This document shows, piece by piece, positions 1-8,795 of a stretch of DNA of 64,000 bases; the stretch's first letter is position 1, and each line of letters begins with the position of its first letter. Both the position numbers and the translations under genes were made by a program. Under the pieces are notes generated by a model. The model searched no databases. It saw nothing but the letters and a program-made list of their open reading frames with translations, and was not told where the DNA came from. This DNA comes from Sphaerotilus hippei (lineage in GTDB: Bacteria; Pseudomonadota; Gammaproteobacteria; Burkholderiales; Burkholderiaceae_C). The stretch spans positions 274,416-338,415 of the forward strand of contig NZ_QJJS01000002.1 in assembly GCF_003201595.1 (NCBI RefSeq), read 5' to 3'.

Positions 1-194
1 TCGGCACGATCGACGGGCTGCGCGGCGACTATCCGGACGGCTTCGGCCTGATCCGCGCCTCCAACACCACGCCGGTGCTGGTGCTGCGCTTCGAGGGCCA
101 CACGCCCGAGGCCCTGGAGCGCATCGAGCATGACTTCATGGCGGCGCTGCGCGACGTGATGCCCGAGGCGGCGGTGCAGGCGGCGGCGCACTGA
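1..194 (+). CDS. Phosphomannomutase/phosphoglucomutase, C-terminal end (partial)
   Basis: Only the last 63 or so codons are present, and the gene runs off the left edge. The visible tail contains the segment GLIRASNTTPVLVLRFEG followed by a short helix and the stop. This RxSNTxPxLxxRxE pattern is the phosphate-binding C-terminal domain of alpha-D-phosphohexomutases of the ManB/AlgC type, which interconvert mannose or glucose 6- and 1-phosphates for LPS and exopolysaccharide precursors. The next gene, waaC, starts two bases after the stop codon, so the two are probably co-transcribed, which fits a cell-envelope role. Which hexose it prefers cannot be judged from this fragment. Confidence 0.8.
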   Translation, partial: GTIDGLRGDYPDGFGLIRASNTTPVLVLRFEGHTPEALERIEHDFMAALRDVMPEAAVQAAAH

Positions 195-195
195 C

Positions 196-1242
196 TTGCG
201 CATCCTCATCGTCAAGCTGTCGTCGCTGGGCGACGTGATCCATGCGCTGCCCGTGGTGCACGACCTGCTGAAGGTGCACCCGGGCGCGCAGATCGACTGG
301 GTCGTCGAGCCCGGCTTCGCGCCGCTGGTGCGCCGGGTCGCCGGCATCGGGCGGGTGCTCGAGTGTGCGCAGCGGCGCTGGCGGCGCAGCTGGTGGCGGC
401 TGTCGGTGCGGCGCGAGCAGCGGGCCTTCCGCCAGCTGCTGCAGCAGGAGGCCTACGACGCCGTGCTCGACCTGCAGGGACTGACCAAGTCCGCGGTGGT
501 GGCCTGGCGGGCCCGGCTCAGTGCGACCGGCCATCGTTTTGCGCTGGCCCATCCGACCGACGGCTCCGGCTGGGAGGCGCCCACCCGCTGGGTCGCCGAC
601 CGGCCGATCGCGATGGAGCGCCACATCCACGTGGTCGACCGCTCGCGTGCGCTGTGTGCCCGCGCGCTCGGCTACCCGGTCGAGGAGCCGCCCGACTTCG
701 GCCTGCAGGGCGCCCGTGTGGCGGGTGAGGCGGCCCGCACCGTCGTGCTGGTGCATGGCACCTCGCGCGATGACAAGCTCTGGCCCGAGCCGCTGTGGGT
801 GGCGCTGGGCCAGCGCCTGGTCCAGGCCGGCTGGCGCATCGCGCTGCCGCAGGGCAGCGAGGAGGAGGGCGCCCGCGCGCGGCGCCTGGCCGAGGGCATC
901 CGGCTCGCCTGTGCGCGGCCCGAGGCCCCCGGCATCGATCCTTGCGAGCTCTGGCCACGCATGGACCTGAACGCGCTGGCCGAGCGCATGGGCCGGGCCG
1001 GTGGCTGCGTCGGCGTGGACAGCGGGCTGTCCCACCTCGCGGTCGCGCTCGACCTGATCCACGTGCAGATCTACAACTTCCCGACCGCCTGGCGCACCGG
1101 TCCGCAGCCCTCGCATGGCCATGTGCATCAGGTATCGGTGGGGGGCGAAGGGGCGCCCACGCTCGACGAGGTCTGGGCGGCCTGGACCCAGGCCTGCGAG
1201 CGCCGGGGCGCCGCGCGTGCCGGTGCCGGCGTGCCGGCATGA
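196..1242 (+). CDS. waaC: Lipopolysaccharide heptosyltransferase I
   Basis: A 348-residue GT9-family glycosyltransferase that adds the first L-glycero-D-manno-heptose to the Kdo region of the LPS inner core at the cytoplasmic face of the inner membrane. The N-terminus MRILIVKLSSLGDVIHALP is the family signature. The C-terminal half has VLVHGTSRDDKLWPE and the donor-site block GVDSGLSHLAVALD. The start is a TTG two bases after the upstream stop; no later start would keep the conserved N-terminus. The stop overlaps the ATG of waaA (ATGA), showing translational coupling of the two core genes. Length is slightly above the usual 320-330 residues. Confidence 0.93.
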   Translation: MRILIVKLSSLGDVIHALPVVHDLLKVHPGAQIDWVVEPGFAPLVRRVAGIGRVLECAQRRWRRSWWRLSVRREQRAFRQLLQQEAYDAVLDLQGLTKSAVVAWRARLSATGHRFALAHPTDGSGWEAPTRWVADRPIAMERHIHVVDRSRALCARALGYPVEEPPDFGLQGARVAGEAARTVVLVHGTSRDDKLWPEPLWVALGQRLVQAGWRIALPQGSEEEGARARRLAEGIRLACARPEAPGIDPCELWPRMDLNALAERMGRAGGCVGVDSGLSHLAVALDLIHVQIYNFPTAWRTGPQPSHGHVHQVSVGGEGAPTLDEVWAAWTQACERRGAARAGAGVPA

Positions 1243-2561
1243 GCACCCGCGCCGTGCACGAGGGCGCCTGGGCGCTGCGGGCCTATGGCCTGCTGATGCG
1301 CCTGCTGCTGCCGCTGCTGCTGCTGCGGCTGCTGTGGCGGGCCCGCCGCGAGCCGCTGTATGGCCGGGCGCTGATGGAGCGGCTCGGGGCCGGCGCGGCC
1401 TCGACGCCGGGCGCGCTGTGGCTGCATGCGGTCTCGCTGGGCGAGACCCGCGCGGCCGAACCGCTGATCGCCGCGCTGCGCCAGGCCCGTCCGGGCCTGC
1501 GCCTGCTGCTGACCCACGGCACCGCCACCGGTCGCGAGACCGGTGCGGCGCTGCTGCAGCCCGGTGACGTGCAGCGCTGGCTGCCGCTGGACACGCCCGG
1601 GGCGACGCGCCGTTTCCTGGCGCGCCACCGGCCGGCGGTCGGTGTGCTGATGGAGACCGAGATCTGGCCGGCGCTGCAGGCCGCGGCCGCTGCCGCCGGC
1701 GTGCCGATGGTGCTGGCCAATGCACGCCTGTCCGAGCGCAGCCTGCGCCGGGGCCAGCGCCTGCATGCGCTGATGCGCCCCGCGGCGCGGCGGCTGAGCC
1801 TGGCGCTGGCCCAGACCGACGGCGATGCCTGCCGGCTCGAGGCCGCCGGCGTGCCGCGTGTCGAGGTCTGCGGCAACCTGAAGTTCGACCTGCGTCCCGA
1901 CGAGGCGCTGTGCGCCCGGGGCCGGGCCTGGCGGGCGGCCTGGGACGAGCACCAGGCCGGGCCGGTGGTGCTGGCCGCCGTGTGGCGCGAGGGCGAGGAC
2001 ACCGCGCTGCTGGCGGCCTGGCAGGCGCTGTGCGCGCAGCGCCGCCGGGACGGGCTGGCGCCGGCGCGGCTGGTGCTGGTGCCCCGCCATCCACAGCGTT
2101 TCGACGAGGTGGCCGAGCTGGTGCGCGCGGCCGGCCTCGAGGCGGTGCGCCGCAGCGGCTTCGCCGGCGAGCATCCGCATGCCGCGGCCGTGGCCGCCGA
2201 GGTCTGGATCGGCGACAGCCTGCGCGAGATGGCGGCCTACTACACGCTGGCCGACGTGGCGCTGCTGGGCGGCAGCTTCGCCCCGCTGGGTGGCCAGAAC
2301 CTGATCGAGGCGGCCGCCTGCGGCTGTCCGGTGGTGATGGGGCCGCACACCTTCAACTTCGCCGTCGCGGCGGAGCTGGCCGAAGCGGCCGGGGCGGCCC
2401 GCCGGGTGCCCGACCTCGCCGCGGCACTGGACACGGCCCTGCCATGGTGTGCCGACGCGCAGGCCCATGCCGAGGCCGTGCGCCGGGCCCGCGCGTTCGC
2501 GCAGCAGCACCGGGGCGCGGCCGAACGCATGGCGGCGGCCATCCTGCGCTTCGGTCCCTGA
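1239..2561 (+). CDS. waaA: 3-deoxy-D-manno-octulosonic acid (Kdo) transferase
   Basis: A 440-residue GT30-family enzyme that moves Kdo from CMP-Kdo to lipid A. An N-terminal hydrophobic leucine-rich anchor (about residues 18-33) is followed by the family blocks LWLHAVSLGETRAAEPLI, VLMETEIWPALQ with the catalytic-region glutamate, and VCGNLKFD. The C-terminal nucleotide-binding part contains LLGGSFAPLGGQNLIEAAACG. The chosen ATG overlaps the waaC stop codon (ATGA) and gives a normal family length; the frame stays open upstream but that part is only the shadow of waaC. The order waaC-waaA is common in Burkholderiales. Confidence 0.94.
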   Translation: MSTRAVHEGAWALRAYGLLMRLLLPLLLLRLLWRARREPLYGRALMERLGAGAASTPGALWLHAVSLGETRAAEPLIAALRQARPGLRLLLTHGTATGRETGAALLQPGDVQRWLPLDTPGATRRFLARHRPAVGVLMETEIWPALQAAAAAAGVPMVLANARLSERSLRRGQRLHALMRPAARRLSLALAQTDGDACRLEAAGVPRVEVCGNLKFDLRPDEALCARGRAWRAAWDEHQAGPVVLAAVWREGEDTALLAAWQALCAQRRRDGLAPARLVLVPRHPQRFDEVAELVRAAGLEAVRRSGFAGEHPHAAAVAAEVWIGDSLREMAAYYTLADVALLGGSFAPLGGQNLIEAAACGCPVVMGPHTFNFAVAAELAEAAGAARRVPDLAAALDTALPWCADAQAHAEAVRRARAFAQQHRGAAERMAAAILRFGP

Positions 2562-2603
2562 GCCACTCACCGGCGAGCAACATCGGCGCGCGACAATGTC
2601 GGC

Positions 2604-3437
2604 ATGGCGCCCCTCTGGATCGACACCCATTGCCACCTCGACGCGGCCGAGTTCGCGGCCGACCGGCTGCAGGTGCGTGAGCAGGCCCGGGCGGCCGGGG
2701 TGGGGCGGCTGGTGCTGCCGGCGGTCGGGGTGTCGAGCTTCACGGCCGTGCAGGCGCTGGCGCACCAGGGCGGTGACGCCTACGCGCTGGGCCTGCATCC
2801 ACTCTTCGTGGCCGAGCAGCCCGAGGACGCGATCGACCGGCTCGACCAGGCCCTGGCCGACGCCGCCACCGACCCCCGGCTGGTCGCCGTGGGCGAGATC
2901 GGTCTGGACGGCTTCGTGCCCGGGCTGGACCGCGCGCTGCAGCAGCGCTGCTGCGCGGCCCAGCTGGTCCAGGCCCGGCGCGCCGGCCTGCCCGTGATCC
3001 TGCATGTGCGCCGCAGCGCGGATGCGCTGCTGCAGCTGCTGCGCCGCCATCCGGTGGCCGGTGGCATCGCCCACGCGTTCAACGGCAGCCTGCAGCAGGC
3101 GCAGGCCTTCGTCGACCTCGGTTTCCGGCTCGGCTTCGGCGGCGCGATGACCTTCGAGCGGGCACTGCAGATCCGCCGCCTGGCCGCCGAGCTGCCCGAG
3201 CAGGCGCTGGTGCTCGAGACCGATGCGCCGGACATCCCGCCGCAGTGGCTCTACCGCACCGCGGCGCAACGGGCGGCGGGCGCCGTCAGCCGCAACGCGC
3301 CCGCCGAGCTGCCGCGCATCGGTGCCACGCTGGCGGCGCTGCGTGGCTGGACGCTCGAGCAGACCGCCGCGATCACCTCGGCCAATGCCGTGGCGGCCCT
3401 GCCCCGGCTGGCCGCGCTGGAGGCCGATCGTGCCTGA
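2604..3437 (+). CDS. TatD-family metal-dependent hydrolase (DNase)
   Basis: A 277-residue TIM-barrel amidohydrolase of the TatD/YcfH/YjjV group, typically divalent-metal 3'-5' exonucleases acting on DNA. Visible metal-site motifs are IDTHCHLD at the N-terminus, the GEIGLDG glutamate loop, LHVRR, the histidine of GIAHAFNGS and the ETDAP aspartate near the C-terminus, so the active site looks complete. The canonical HCFSG histidine motif reads HAFNG here. It follows waaA by 42 bases and precedes a DNA glycosylase gene, giving a small DNA-repair pair inside an envelope operon. Substrate within the family is not determined. Confidence 0.88.
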   Translation: MAPLWIDTHCHLDAAEFAADRLQVREQARAAGVGRLVLPAVGVSSFTAVQALAHQGGDAYALGLHPLFVAEQPEDAIDRLDQALADAATDPRLVAVGEIGLDGFVPGLDRALQQRCCAAQLVQARRAGLPVILHVRRSADALLQLLRRHPVAGGIAHAFNGSLQQAQAFVDLGFRLGFGGAMTFERALQIRRLAAELPEQALVLETDAPDIPPQWLYRTAAQRAAGAVSRNAPAELPRIGATLAALRGWTLEQTAAITSANAVAALPRLAALEADRA

Positions 3438-3474
3438 GCGGGGCGCGGGGCCGGCGCGTCACCCGGGGTCCGAC

Positions 3475-3978
3475 ATGGCGCCGGATGCCACGCTGCTCGG
3501 CCTGGCGCCGGTGGTCGGCGCCGGCACGCGCCTGATGGTGCTGGGCAGCTTTCCCGGTGTGGCCTCGCTGCAGGCGGCGCAGTACTACGCCCACCCGCGC
3601 AACCAGTTCTGGCCGATGCTGTCGGCCCTGTGGGGCCTGGACCTGCGTGCGCTGCCCTATGCGCAGCGGCTGCAGGTGGTGCGCGAGCGTGGCCTGGGCC
3701 TGTGGGACGTCTATGCCAGCTGCCGCCGCCCCGGCAGCCTCGACAGCGCGATCCGCGACGCGCGGTACAACGACTTCAGCGGCCTGCGCGCCCGCGCGCC
3801 CGCCCTGGTGGCGGTGGCCCACAACGGCGCCGAGTCGGCCCGTGCCATGGCCCACCTCGCCGGGCTCGGGCTGGCCGTGCACCGCCTGCCTTCGACCAGT
3901 CCCGCCCATGCGAGCTGGTCCTTCGAGCGCAAACTCGCGGCCTGGCGCGAGGTGTTCGCCCTCTACGATCCGACATGA
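3475..3978 (+). CDS. DNA-deoxyinosine (hypoxanthine-DNA) glycosylase, UDG superfamily
   Basis: A 167-residue member of the uracil-DNA glycosylase superfamily, close to the family-6 hypoxanthine-DNA glycosylases that remove deaminated bases. Diagnostic blocks are VLGSFPGVASL, QYYAHPRNQFW, VAHNGAES and PSTSPAHA, the last carrying the intercalation-loop region. The ATG was chosen because the family normally begins only a few residues before the VLGSFP strand. An in-frame GTG at 3430, overlapping the tatD stop, would add 15 residues and is a real alternative. The gene ends in an ATGA overlap with the next gene. Confidence 0.82.
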   Translation: MAPDATLLGLAPVVGAGTRLMVLGSFPGVASLQAAQYYAHPRNQFWPMLSALWGLDLRALPYAQRLQVVRERGLGLWDVYASCRRPGSLDSAIRDARYNDFSGLRARAPALVAVAHNGAESARAMAHLAGLGLAVHRLPSTSPAHASWSFERKLAAWREVFALYDPT

Positions 3979-4808
3979 GCAAAAAAACCGTCAAGAAGCG
4001 CGCGGCCCTGCCCGGGGCCACCATTTCCGAGTTCGATGGCGTGCGTTACCTGCACCTGGGCGAGACGCCCTGGGTGCAGGGCGCCCTGAGGCTGCGCAAG
4101 CCGCGCCAGCTGGAGCTGGAGTACATCCGCCGCATGATGGCCTGGCTGCTGCTGGTCGAGCCCGACGACTGGTCCGAGCTGCAGGTCGTGCAGCTGGGCC
4201 TCGGCGCGGCCACGCTGACCCGCTACTGCCACGGCGAGCTGCACCTGCGCACCACCACGGTCGAGCTCAATGCGCAGGTCATCGTGGCCTGCCGCCAGTG
4301 GTTCCGCCTGCCGGCCGACGACGAGCGCCTGCAGGTGATCGAGGCCGACGCCGGCGCCTGGGTGGCCGACGGGCAGCACGCGGCCAGCGCCGACGTGCTG
4401 CAGGTCGACCTCTACGACCACCAGGCGGCCGCGCCGGTGCTCGACGACGAGGACTTCTACCGCGACTGCCACCGCGTGCTGCGCCCGGGGGGCGTGCTGG
4501 CGGTCAACCTGTTCGGCCGCAACGCCAGCTTCCTGCGCAGCGCGCGCCGCATCGAGGCGGCGTTCGCCGCCGAGGGCGGGGTGGTCGTCATGCTCAGCCC
4601 GACCGACGAGGGCAACACCATCGTGCTGGCCGTCAAGGGCCGCGGCCTGCCCGCGCCCGACGAGCTGGTGCGCCGCGCCCGCCTGGTCGAGGCCCGCACC
4701 GCGCTGGCCGCCAGCGCCTGGGTGCACCTGATCCGGCCGCTGCCGGCCTCGCGTGCGCGCGCGGCCGGTGCCCGGCCCGTCGACGAGCAGCCGGTCCCGT
4801 CCGCATGA
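3975..4808 (+). CDS. Spermidine synthase-like SAM-binding protein
   Basis: A 277-residue Rossmann-fold protein of the spermidine synthase superfamily. It has a nucleotide-binding strand VVQLGLGAATLTRYCH, an acidic residue ending the next strand (TTTVELNAQVI), a VIEADAGAWV motif and DVLQVDLYDHQ, then RVLRPGGVLAVNLFG. These positions match polyamine synthases, but the aspartates expected to bind putrescine are not obvious, so it may instead be one of the many uncharacterised aminopropyltransferase or methyltransferase homologues. The N-terminus is lysine-rich. It is coupled to both neighbours by ATGA overlaps. Confidence 0.72.
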   Translation: MSKKTVKKRAALPGATISEFDGVRYLHLGETPWVQGALRLRKPRQLELEYIRRMMAWLLLVEPDDWSELQVVQLGLGAATLTRYCHGELHLRTTTVELNAQVIVACRQWFRLPADDERLQVIEADAGAWVADGQHAASADVLQVDLYDHQAAAPVLDDEDFYRDCHRVLRPGGVLAVNLFGRNASFLRSARRIEAAFAAEGGVVVMLSPTDEGNTIVLAVKGRGLPAPDELVRRARLVEARTALAASAWVHLIRPLPASRARAAGARPVDEQPVPSA

Positions 4809-6625
4809 GCACCTCCGGTCCTGCCGCAGCACCCGGCTCGCGCCCCGGGGCCCGTGCGGCCTCGCTGCTGCACCAGGGGCCGATGACCTGGCAGCGCCTG
4901 CTCGAGGGGCTGGTGCAGGACGACCGCATCACGCCGGTGGCGGCCGAGGCGCTGGCGCAGCGCCTGTCGGCCGGGCGCAGCAGCCTGCATCCGCTGGTGC
5001 GCCTGGGCGGGGCCGGCGTGATCGACCGCCACAGCGGCACGGTGCTCGACCTCGAGGCGCTGACCCGCTGGCTGGCGCAGCGCACGGGCCTGCCGTACCT
5101 GCGCATCGATCCGCTCAAGGTCGACGTCGCCCGGGTCACCGACGTGATGTCGCAGGCCTATGCCGACAAGCGCCGGGTGCTGCCGGTGCAGGTCGGCGCC
5201 CACGAGATCACCGTGGCCACCAGCGATCCGCAGGCGGTCGACTGGGTGCCCGAGATCGCCGCCCACACCCGCAAGACGGTGCGTCTGGTGGTGGCCAATC
5301 CGGTCGACATCGCCCGCTACACCGACGAGTTCTACCGCCTGGCCCATTCGGTGCGCGCGGCGCAGAAGTCCGGCGAGGTCAGCACGGTCGTCAACTTCGA
5401 GCAGCTGGTCGAGCTGGGCAAGCACCGGCAGCTCGATGCCAACGACCAGGGCGTCGTGCAGGTGGTCGACTGGCTCTGGACCTACGCCTTCGAGCAGCGG
5501 GCCAGCGACATCCACGTCGAGCCCCGGCGTGACCAGTGCGCCATCCGCCTGCGCATCGACGGCGTGCTGCACACCGTCTACCAGCTGCCGCAGACCGTGA
5601 TGGCCGCGGTCACGGCGCGCATCAAGCTGCTCGGCCGCATGGACGTGGTCGAGCGCCGGCGCGCCCAGGACGGCCGCATCAAGACCCGCAACGCCCGTGG
5701 CGATGAGGTCGAGATGCGCCTGTCCACGCTGCCCACCGCCTTCGGCGAGAAGCTGGTGATGCGCATCTTCGACCCCGACACCGCCGTGCAGCCGGTGCAG
5801 GCGCTGGGCTTCGGTGCGCGCGAGAGCGAGCGCTGGCAGCATCTGATCGGCCAGTCCCACGGCATCATCCTCGTCACCGGGCCGACCGGCAGCGGCAAGA
5901 CCACCACGCTGTACGCCACGCTCAAGCGCCTGGCCACCGACGAGGTCAACGTCTGCACCATCGAGGATCCGATCGAGATGATCGAGCCCGCGTTCAACCA
6001 GACCCAGGTGCAGCCGGCGCTGGACCTCGACTTCGCCACCGGCCTGCGCTCGCTGATGCGCCAGGATCCGGACATCATCATGGTCGGCGAGATCCGTGAC
6101 CTGGAGACCGCCGAGATGGCGGTGCAGGCCGCGCTGACCGGCCACCTGGTCTTCAGCACGCTGCACACCAACGACGCGGCCAGCGCCATCACGCGCCTGC
6201 TGGACCTGGGCGTGCCGGCCTACCTGATCAACGCCACGGTGATCGGCGTGCTGGCCCAGCGCCTGGTGCGCCAGCTCTGCCCGGCCTGCCGCGAGCCCGA
6301 CGAGCGCGTGGGCGTCGAGCAGCTGCGGGCGGTGATGCCGCTCTGGCAGCCGCCCGAGCCCGCGGCCTTCCGGCCCCACCGTCCGGTGGGCTGCCCGGAC
6401 TGCCGCATGACCGGCTACCGCGGCCGCCGCGGCCTGTTCGAGCTGCTGACGGTCAGCGAGGCGGTGCGGGGCGCGGTCAAGGAGGTGCCCGACCTGGACG
6501 GCCTGCGCCAGCGGGCGCTGTCCGAGGGCATGCAGCCGCTGCGATCGGCCGGCCTGGACCTGGTGGCCGCCGGCGGCACGACGATCGACGAGGTCCTGAA
6601 GGCCTCGCCCGCGTGGTCGGGTTGA
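4805..6625 (+). CDS. Type II secretion / type IV pilus assembly ATPase, GspE/PilB family
   Basis: A 606-residue hexameric traffic ATPase. The N-terminal third resembles the MshEN/GspE-N domain. The ATPase core shows the RASDIHVEP block, Walker A GPTGSGKTTT (about residue 359), the Asp box IEDPIEM, Walker B IIMVGEIRDLETAE and the His box TLHTNDA. A C-terminal tetracysteine zinc module (CPACRE and CPDCRMTGYRG) is intact. It energises a pseudopilus or pilus from the cytoplasmic face of the inner membrane. No other secretion or pilus gene lies nearby, so GspE versus PilB cannot be decided. The start overlaps the previous stop (ATGA). Confidence 0.9.
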   Translation: MSTSGPAAAPGSRPGARAASLLHQGPMTWQRLLEGLVQDDRITPVAAEALAQRLSAGRSSLHPLVRLGGAGVIDRHSGTVLDLEALTRWLAQRTGLPYLRIDPLKVDVARVTDVMSQAYADKRRVLPVQVGAHEITVATSDPQAVDWVPEIAAHTRKTVRLVVANPVDIARYTDEFYRLAHSVRAAQKSGEVSTVVNFEQLVELGKHRQLDANDQGVVQVVDWLWTYAFEQRASDIHVEPRRDQCAIRLRIDGVLHTVYQLPQTVMAAVTARIKLLGRMDVVERRRAQDGRIKTRNARGDEVEMRLSTLPTAFGEKLVMRIFDPDTAVQPVQALGFGARESERWQHLIGQSHGIILVTGPTGSGKTTTLYATLKRLATDEVNVCTIEDPIEMIEPAFNQTQVQPALDLDFATGLRSLMRQDPDIIMVGEIRDLETAEMAVQAALTGHLVFSTLHTNDAASAITRLLDLGVPAYLINATVIGVLAQRLVRQLCPACREPDERVGVEQLRAVMPLWQPPEPAAFRPHRPVGCPDCRMTGYRGRRGLFELLTVSEAVRGAVKEVPDLDGLRQRALSEGMQPLRSAGLDLVAAGGTTIDEVLKASPAWSG

Positions 6626-6732
6626 CCGGCGCGCTGGCGGCTCGGTGTAAACCCTGTTAAGTGGAATCCACACAGGGCACGAGGGATGCGGTTCCTAGAA
6701 TCGCGCCAGCTCACATAACGAGGAGATGCAGC

Positions 6733-7197
6733 GTGAAAGTCAAAAGTCAGAAGGACTTCTGGTCCGGACTGATGTTCATCGTGGTCGGCGTGGCCTTCGC
6801 CTGGGGCTCGCTGAACTACAGCTTCGGCAGCTCGGCCCGCCCGGGTCCGGCCTACTTTCCGTTCGGGCTGGGCGTGCTGATGTCCATCCTCGGCGGCATG
6901 GTGCTGTTCAAGGCCCTGACGGTCGAGACCGACGACGGTGAACCCGTCGGCGCCTTCGCCTGGAAGCCGCTGCTGATCATCCTGGGCTCCATCGCGATGT
7001 TCGGCTTCCTGCTGCCGCGCCTGGGCATGCTGATCACGCTGCCGCTGCTGGTCATCCTGTCGGCCAGTGCCAGCGACGAGTTCAAGCTCAAGGAAGCGGT
7101 GCTCAACGCGGTCATCCTCACCGCGGCGTCCTACCTGATCTTCTTCAAGGGCCTGAGCCTGACCATCCCGATGTGGCCGACCGTCTTCGGCGCCTGA
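6733..7197 (+). CDS. tctB: Tripartite tricarboxylate transporter small membrane subunit, TctB family
   Basis: A 154-residue membrane protein with about four hydrophobic spans, of the TctB family, which pairs with TctA in secondary carboxylate uptake driven by an extracytoplasmic binding protein. The N-terminal KDFWSGLMFIVVGVAFAWGS is typical. The start is a GTG preceded by an AACGAGGAG ribosome binding site at 6717-6725; more upstream codons are in frame but lack such a site. tctA begins eleven bases after the stop. The matching binding protein gene is not adjacent; a Bug-family gene lies 32 kb away. A possible -10 box TAGAAT is at 6696-6701 without a convincing -35. Confidence 0.88.
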   Translation: MKVKSQKDFWSGLMFIVVGVAFAWGSLNYSFGSSARPGPAYFPFGLGVLMSILGGMVLFKALTVETDDGEPVGAFAWKPLLIILGSIAMFGFLLPRLGMLITLPLLVILSASASDEFKLKEAVLNAVILTAASYLIFFKGLSLTIPMWPTVFGA

Positions 7198-7207
7198 GGA
7201 CAAGAAC

Positions 7208-8722
7208 ATGGATCTGCTGAACAACCTCTCGCTCGGATTTTCCGTCGCCTTCACCGTCACCAACCTGATGTACGCCTTCGGGGGCGCCGTGCTCGGCACC
7301 CTGATCGGCGTGCTGCCCGGCCTGGGCCCGGTGGCGACCATCGCCATGCTGCTGCCGTCGATCTATGCGCTGGACGCGACGCCGGCGCTGATCATGCTGG
7401 CCGGCATCTACTATGGCGCCCAGTACGGTGGCTCGACCACCGCGATCCTGATCAACGTGCCCGGTGAAGCCTCCTCGGTGGTGACCGCCATCGACGGCTA
7501 CTCGATGGCCCGCAAGGGCCGCGCCGGTGCGGCGCTGGCCGCCGCCGGCCTGGGCTCGTTCTTCGCCGGCTGCGTGGGCACGATCATCATCGCCGCCTTC
7601 GCGCCGCCGCTGACCGAGCTGGCCTTCAAGTTCGGCCCGGCCGAGTACTTCTCGCTGATGGTGCTGGGCCTGATCGGTGCGGTCGTGCTGGCTTCGGGCT
7701 CGCTGGTCAAGGCGATCGCGATGATCATGATGGGTCTGCTGCTCGGCCAGATCAACACCGACGTGATCTCCGGCGTGCCGCGCTTCTCGTTCGACATCGC
7801 CGAGCTGACCGACGGCATCGGCTTCGTGACCATCGCCATGGGCGTGTTCGGCTTCGGCGAGATCATCTCCAACCTGGGCCGCCCGGCCGAGCACCGCGAG
7901 GTCTTCACCAAGGACGTCAAGGGCCTGTGGCCGACCAAGCAGGACGTCAAGGACGCGTTCCCGGCCGTGCTGCGTGGGACGGCGCTGGGCTCGCTGCTGG
8001 GCGTGCTGCCCGGTGGCGGCGCCTTGCTCGCCTCGTTCGCCGCCTACACGGTCGAGAAGAAGTCGCGTGGCCGCGCCGGCGAGGTGCCGTTCGGCCAGGG
8101 CAACATCCGTGGCGTGGCCGGCCCCGAAGCCGCCAACAACGCCGGGGCGCAGACCAGCTTCATCCCGATGCTGACGCTGGGCATCCCGCCCAACGCGGTG
8201 ATGGCGCTGATGGTCGGTGCGATGACCATCAAGGGCATCCAGCCCGGCCCGCAGGTGATGGCCAGCAACCCGGACCTGTTCTGGGGCCTGATCGCCTCGA
8301 TGTGGATCGGCAACGCGATGCTGGTGATCCTGAACCTGCCGATGATCGGCATCTGGATCAAGCTGCTGACGGTGCCCTACCGCTTCCTGTTCCCGGCCAT
8401 CCTGACCTTCTGCTGCATCGGCCTGTACACGCTGAACAACAACAACTTCGACGTCTACATGGGCGTGCTGTTCGGTGCGGTCGGCTACCTGTTCTACAAG
8501 CTGGGCTGCGAGCCGGCGCCGCTGCTGCTGGGCTTCATCCTCGGCCCGATGATGGAGGAGAACCTGCGCCGCGCGCTGCTGCTGTCGCGTGGTGACTGGA
8601 CGACCTTCATGACCCGTCCGCTGTCGGCCGGGCTGCTGCTGGCCTCGCTGCTGATGATCGTGGTGGTGATGCTGCCGTCGATCAAGAACAAGCGCGAAGA
8701 AGCGTTCCAGGATGGAGATTGA
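7208..8722 (+). CDS. tctA: Tripartite tricarboxylate transporter large permease, TctA family
   Basis: A 504-residue polytopic inner-membrane protein with about eleven hydrophobic segments, full length for TctA. Family blocks include GVLPGLGPVATIAMLLP, YYGAQYGGSTTAILINVPGE and the repeat-like second half GVLPGGGALLASFAAY with GPEAANNAGAQTSFIPMLTLGIP. It carries carboxylates such as citrate or other organic acids using an ion gradient; the true substrate depends on the binding protein, which is not encoded here. The gene closes the tctBA unit and is followed by a strong terminator. Confidence 0.93.
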   Translation: MDLLNNLSLGFSVAFTVTNLMYAFGGAVLGTLIGVLPGLGPVATIAMLLPSIYALDATPALIMLAGIYYGAQYGGSTTAILINVPGEASSVVTAIDGYSMARKGRAGAALAAAGLGSFFAGCVGTIIIAAFAPPLTELAFKFGPAEYFSLMVLGLIGAVVLASGSLVKAIAMIMMGLLLGQINTDVISGVPRFSFDIAELTDGIGFVTIAMGVFGFGEIISNLGRPAEHREVFTKDVKGLWPTKQDVKDAFPAVLRGTALGSLLGVLPGGGALLASFAAYTVEKKSRGRAGEVPFGQGNIRGVAGPEAANNAGAQTSFIPMLTLGIPPNAVMALMVGAMTIKGIQPGPQVMASNPDLFWGLIASMWIGNAMLVILNLPMIGIWIKLLTVPYRFLFPAILTFCCIGLYTLNNNNFDVYMGVLFGAVGYLFYKLGCEPAPLLLGFILGPMMEENLRRALLLSRGDWTTFMTRPLSAGLLLASLLMIVVVMLPSIKNKREEAFQDGD

Positions 8723-8745
8723 TCTCTTCCTGTCGCGTTGAGCGG

Positions 8746-8772
8746 GGGCTCCACTGCGGTGGGGCCCTTTTT
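8746..8772 (+). terminator. Rho-independent terminator after tctBA
   Basis: A nine-pair GC-rich stem (GGGCTCCAC against GTGGGGCCC, one G-T pair) with a TGCG loop is followed directly by five T residues. It lies 23 bases after the tctA stop and before the MFS gene. Confidence 0.8.
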
Positions 8773-8795
8773 CGTTCCTCGAGAGACTTTTCCCC

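Noticed and set aside
136-2094. Long minus-strand open frame under waaC and waaA
   Set aside because: It is a GC-rich shadow: the product is an Ala/Pro/Arg-rich string without family motifs, opposite two well-recognised genes.
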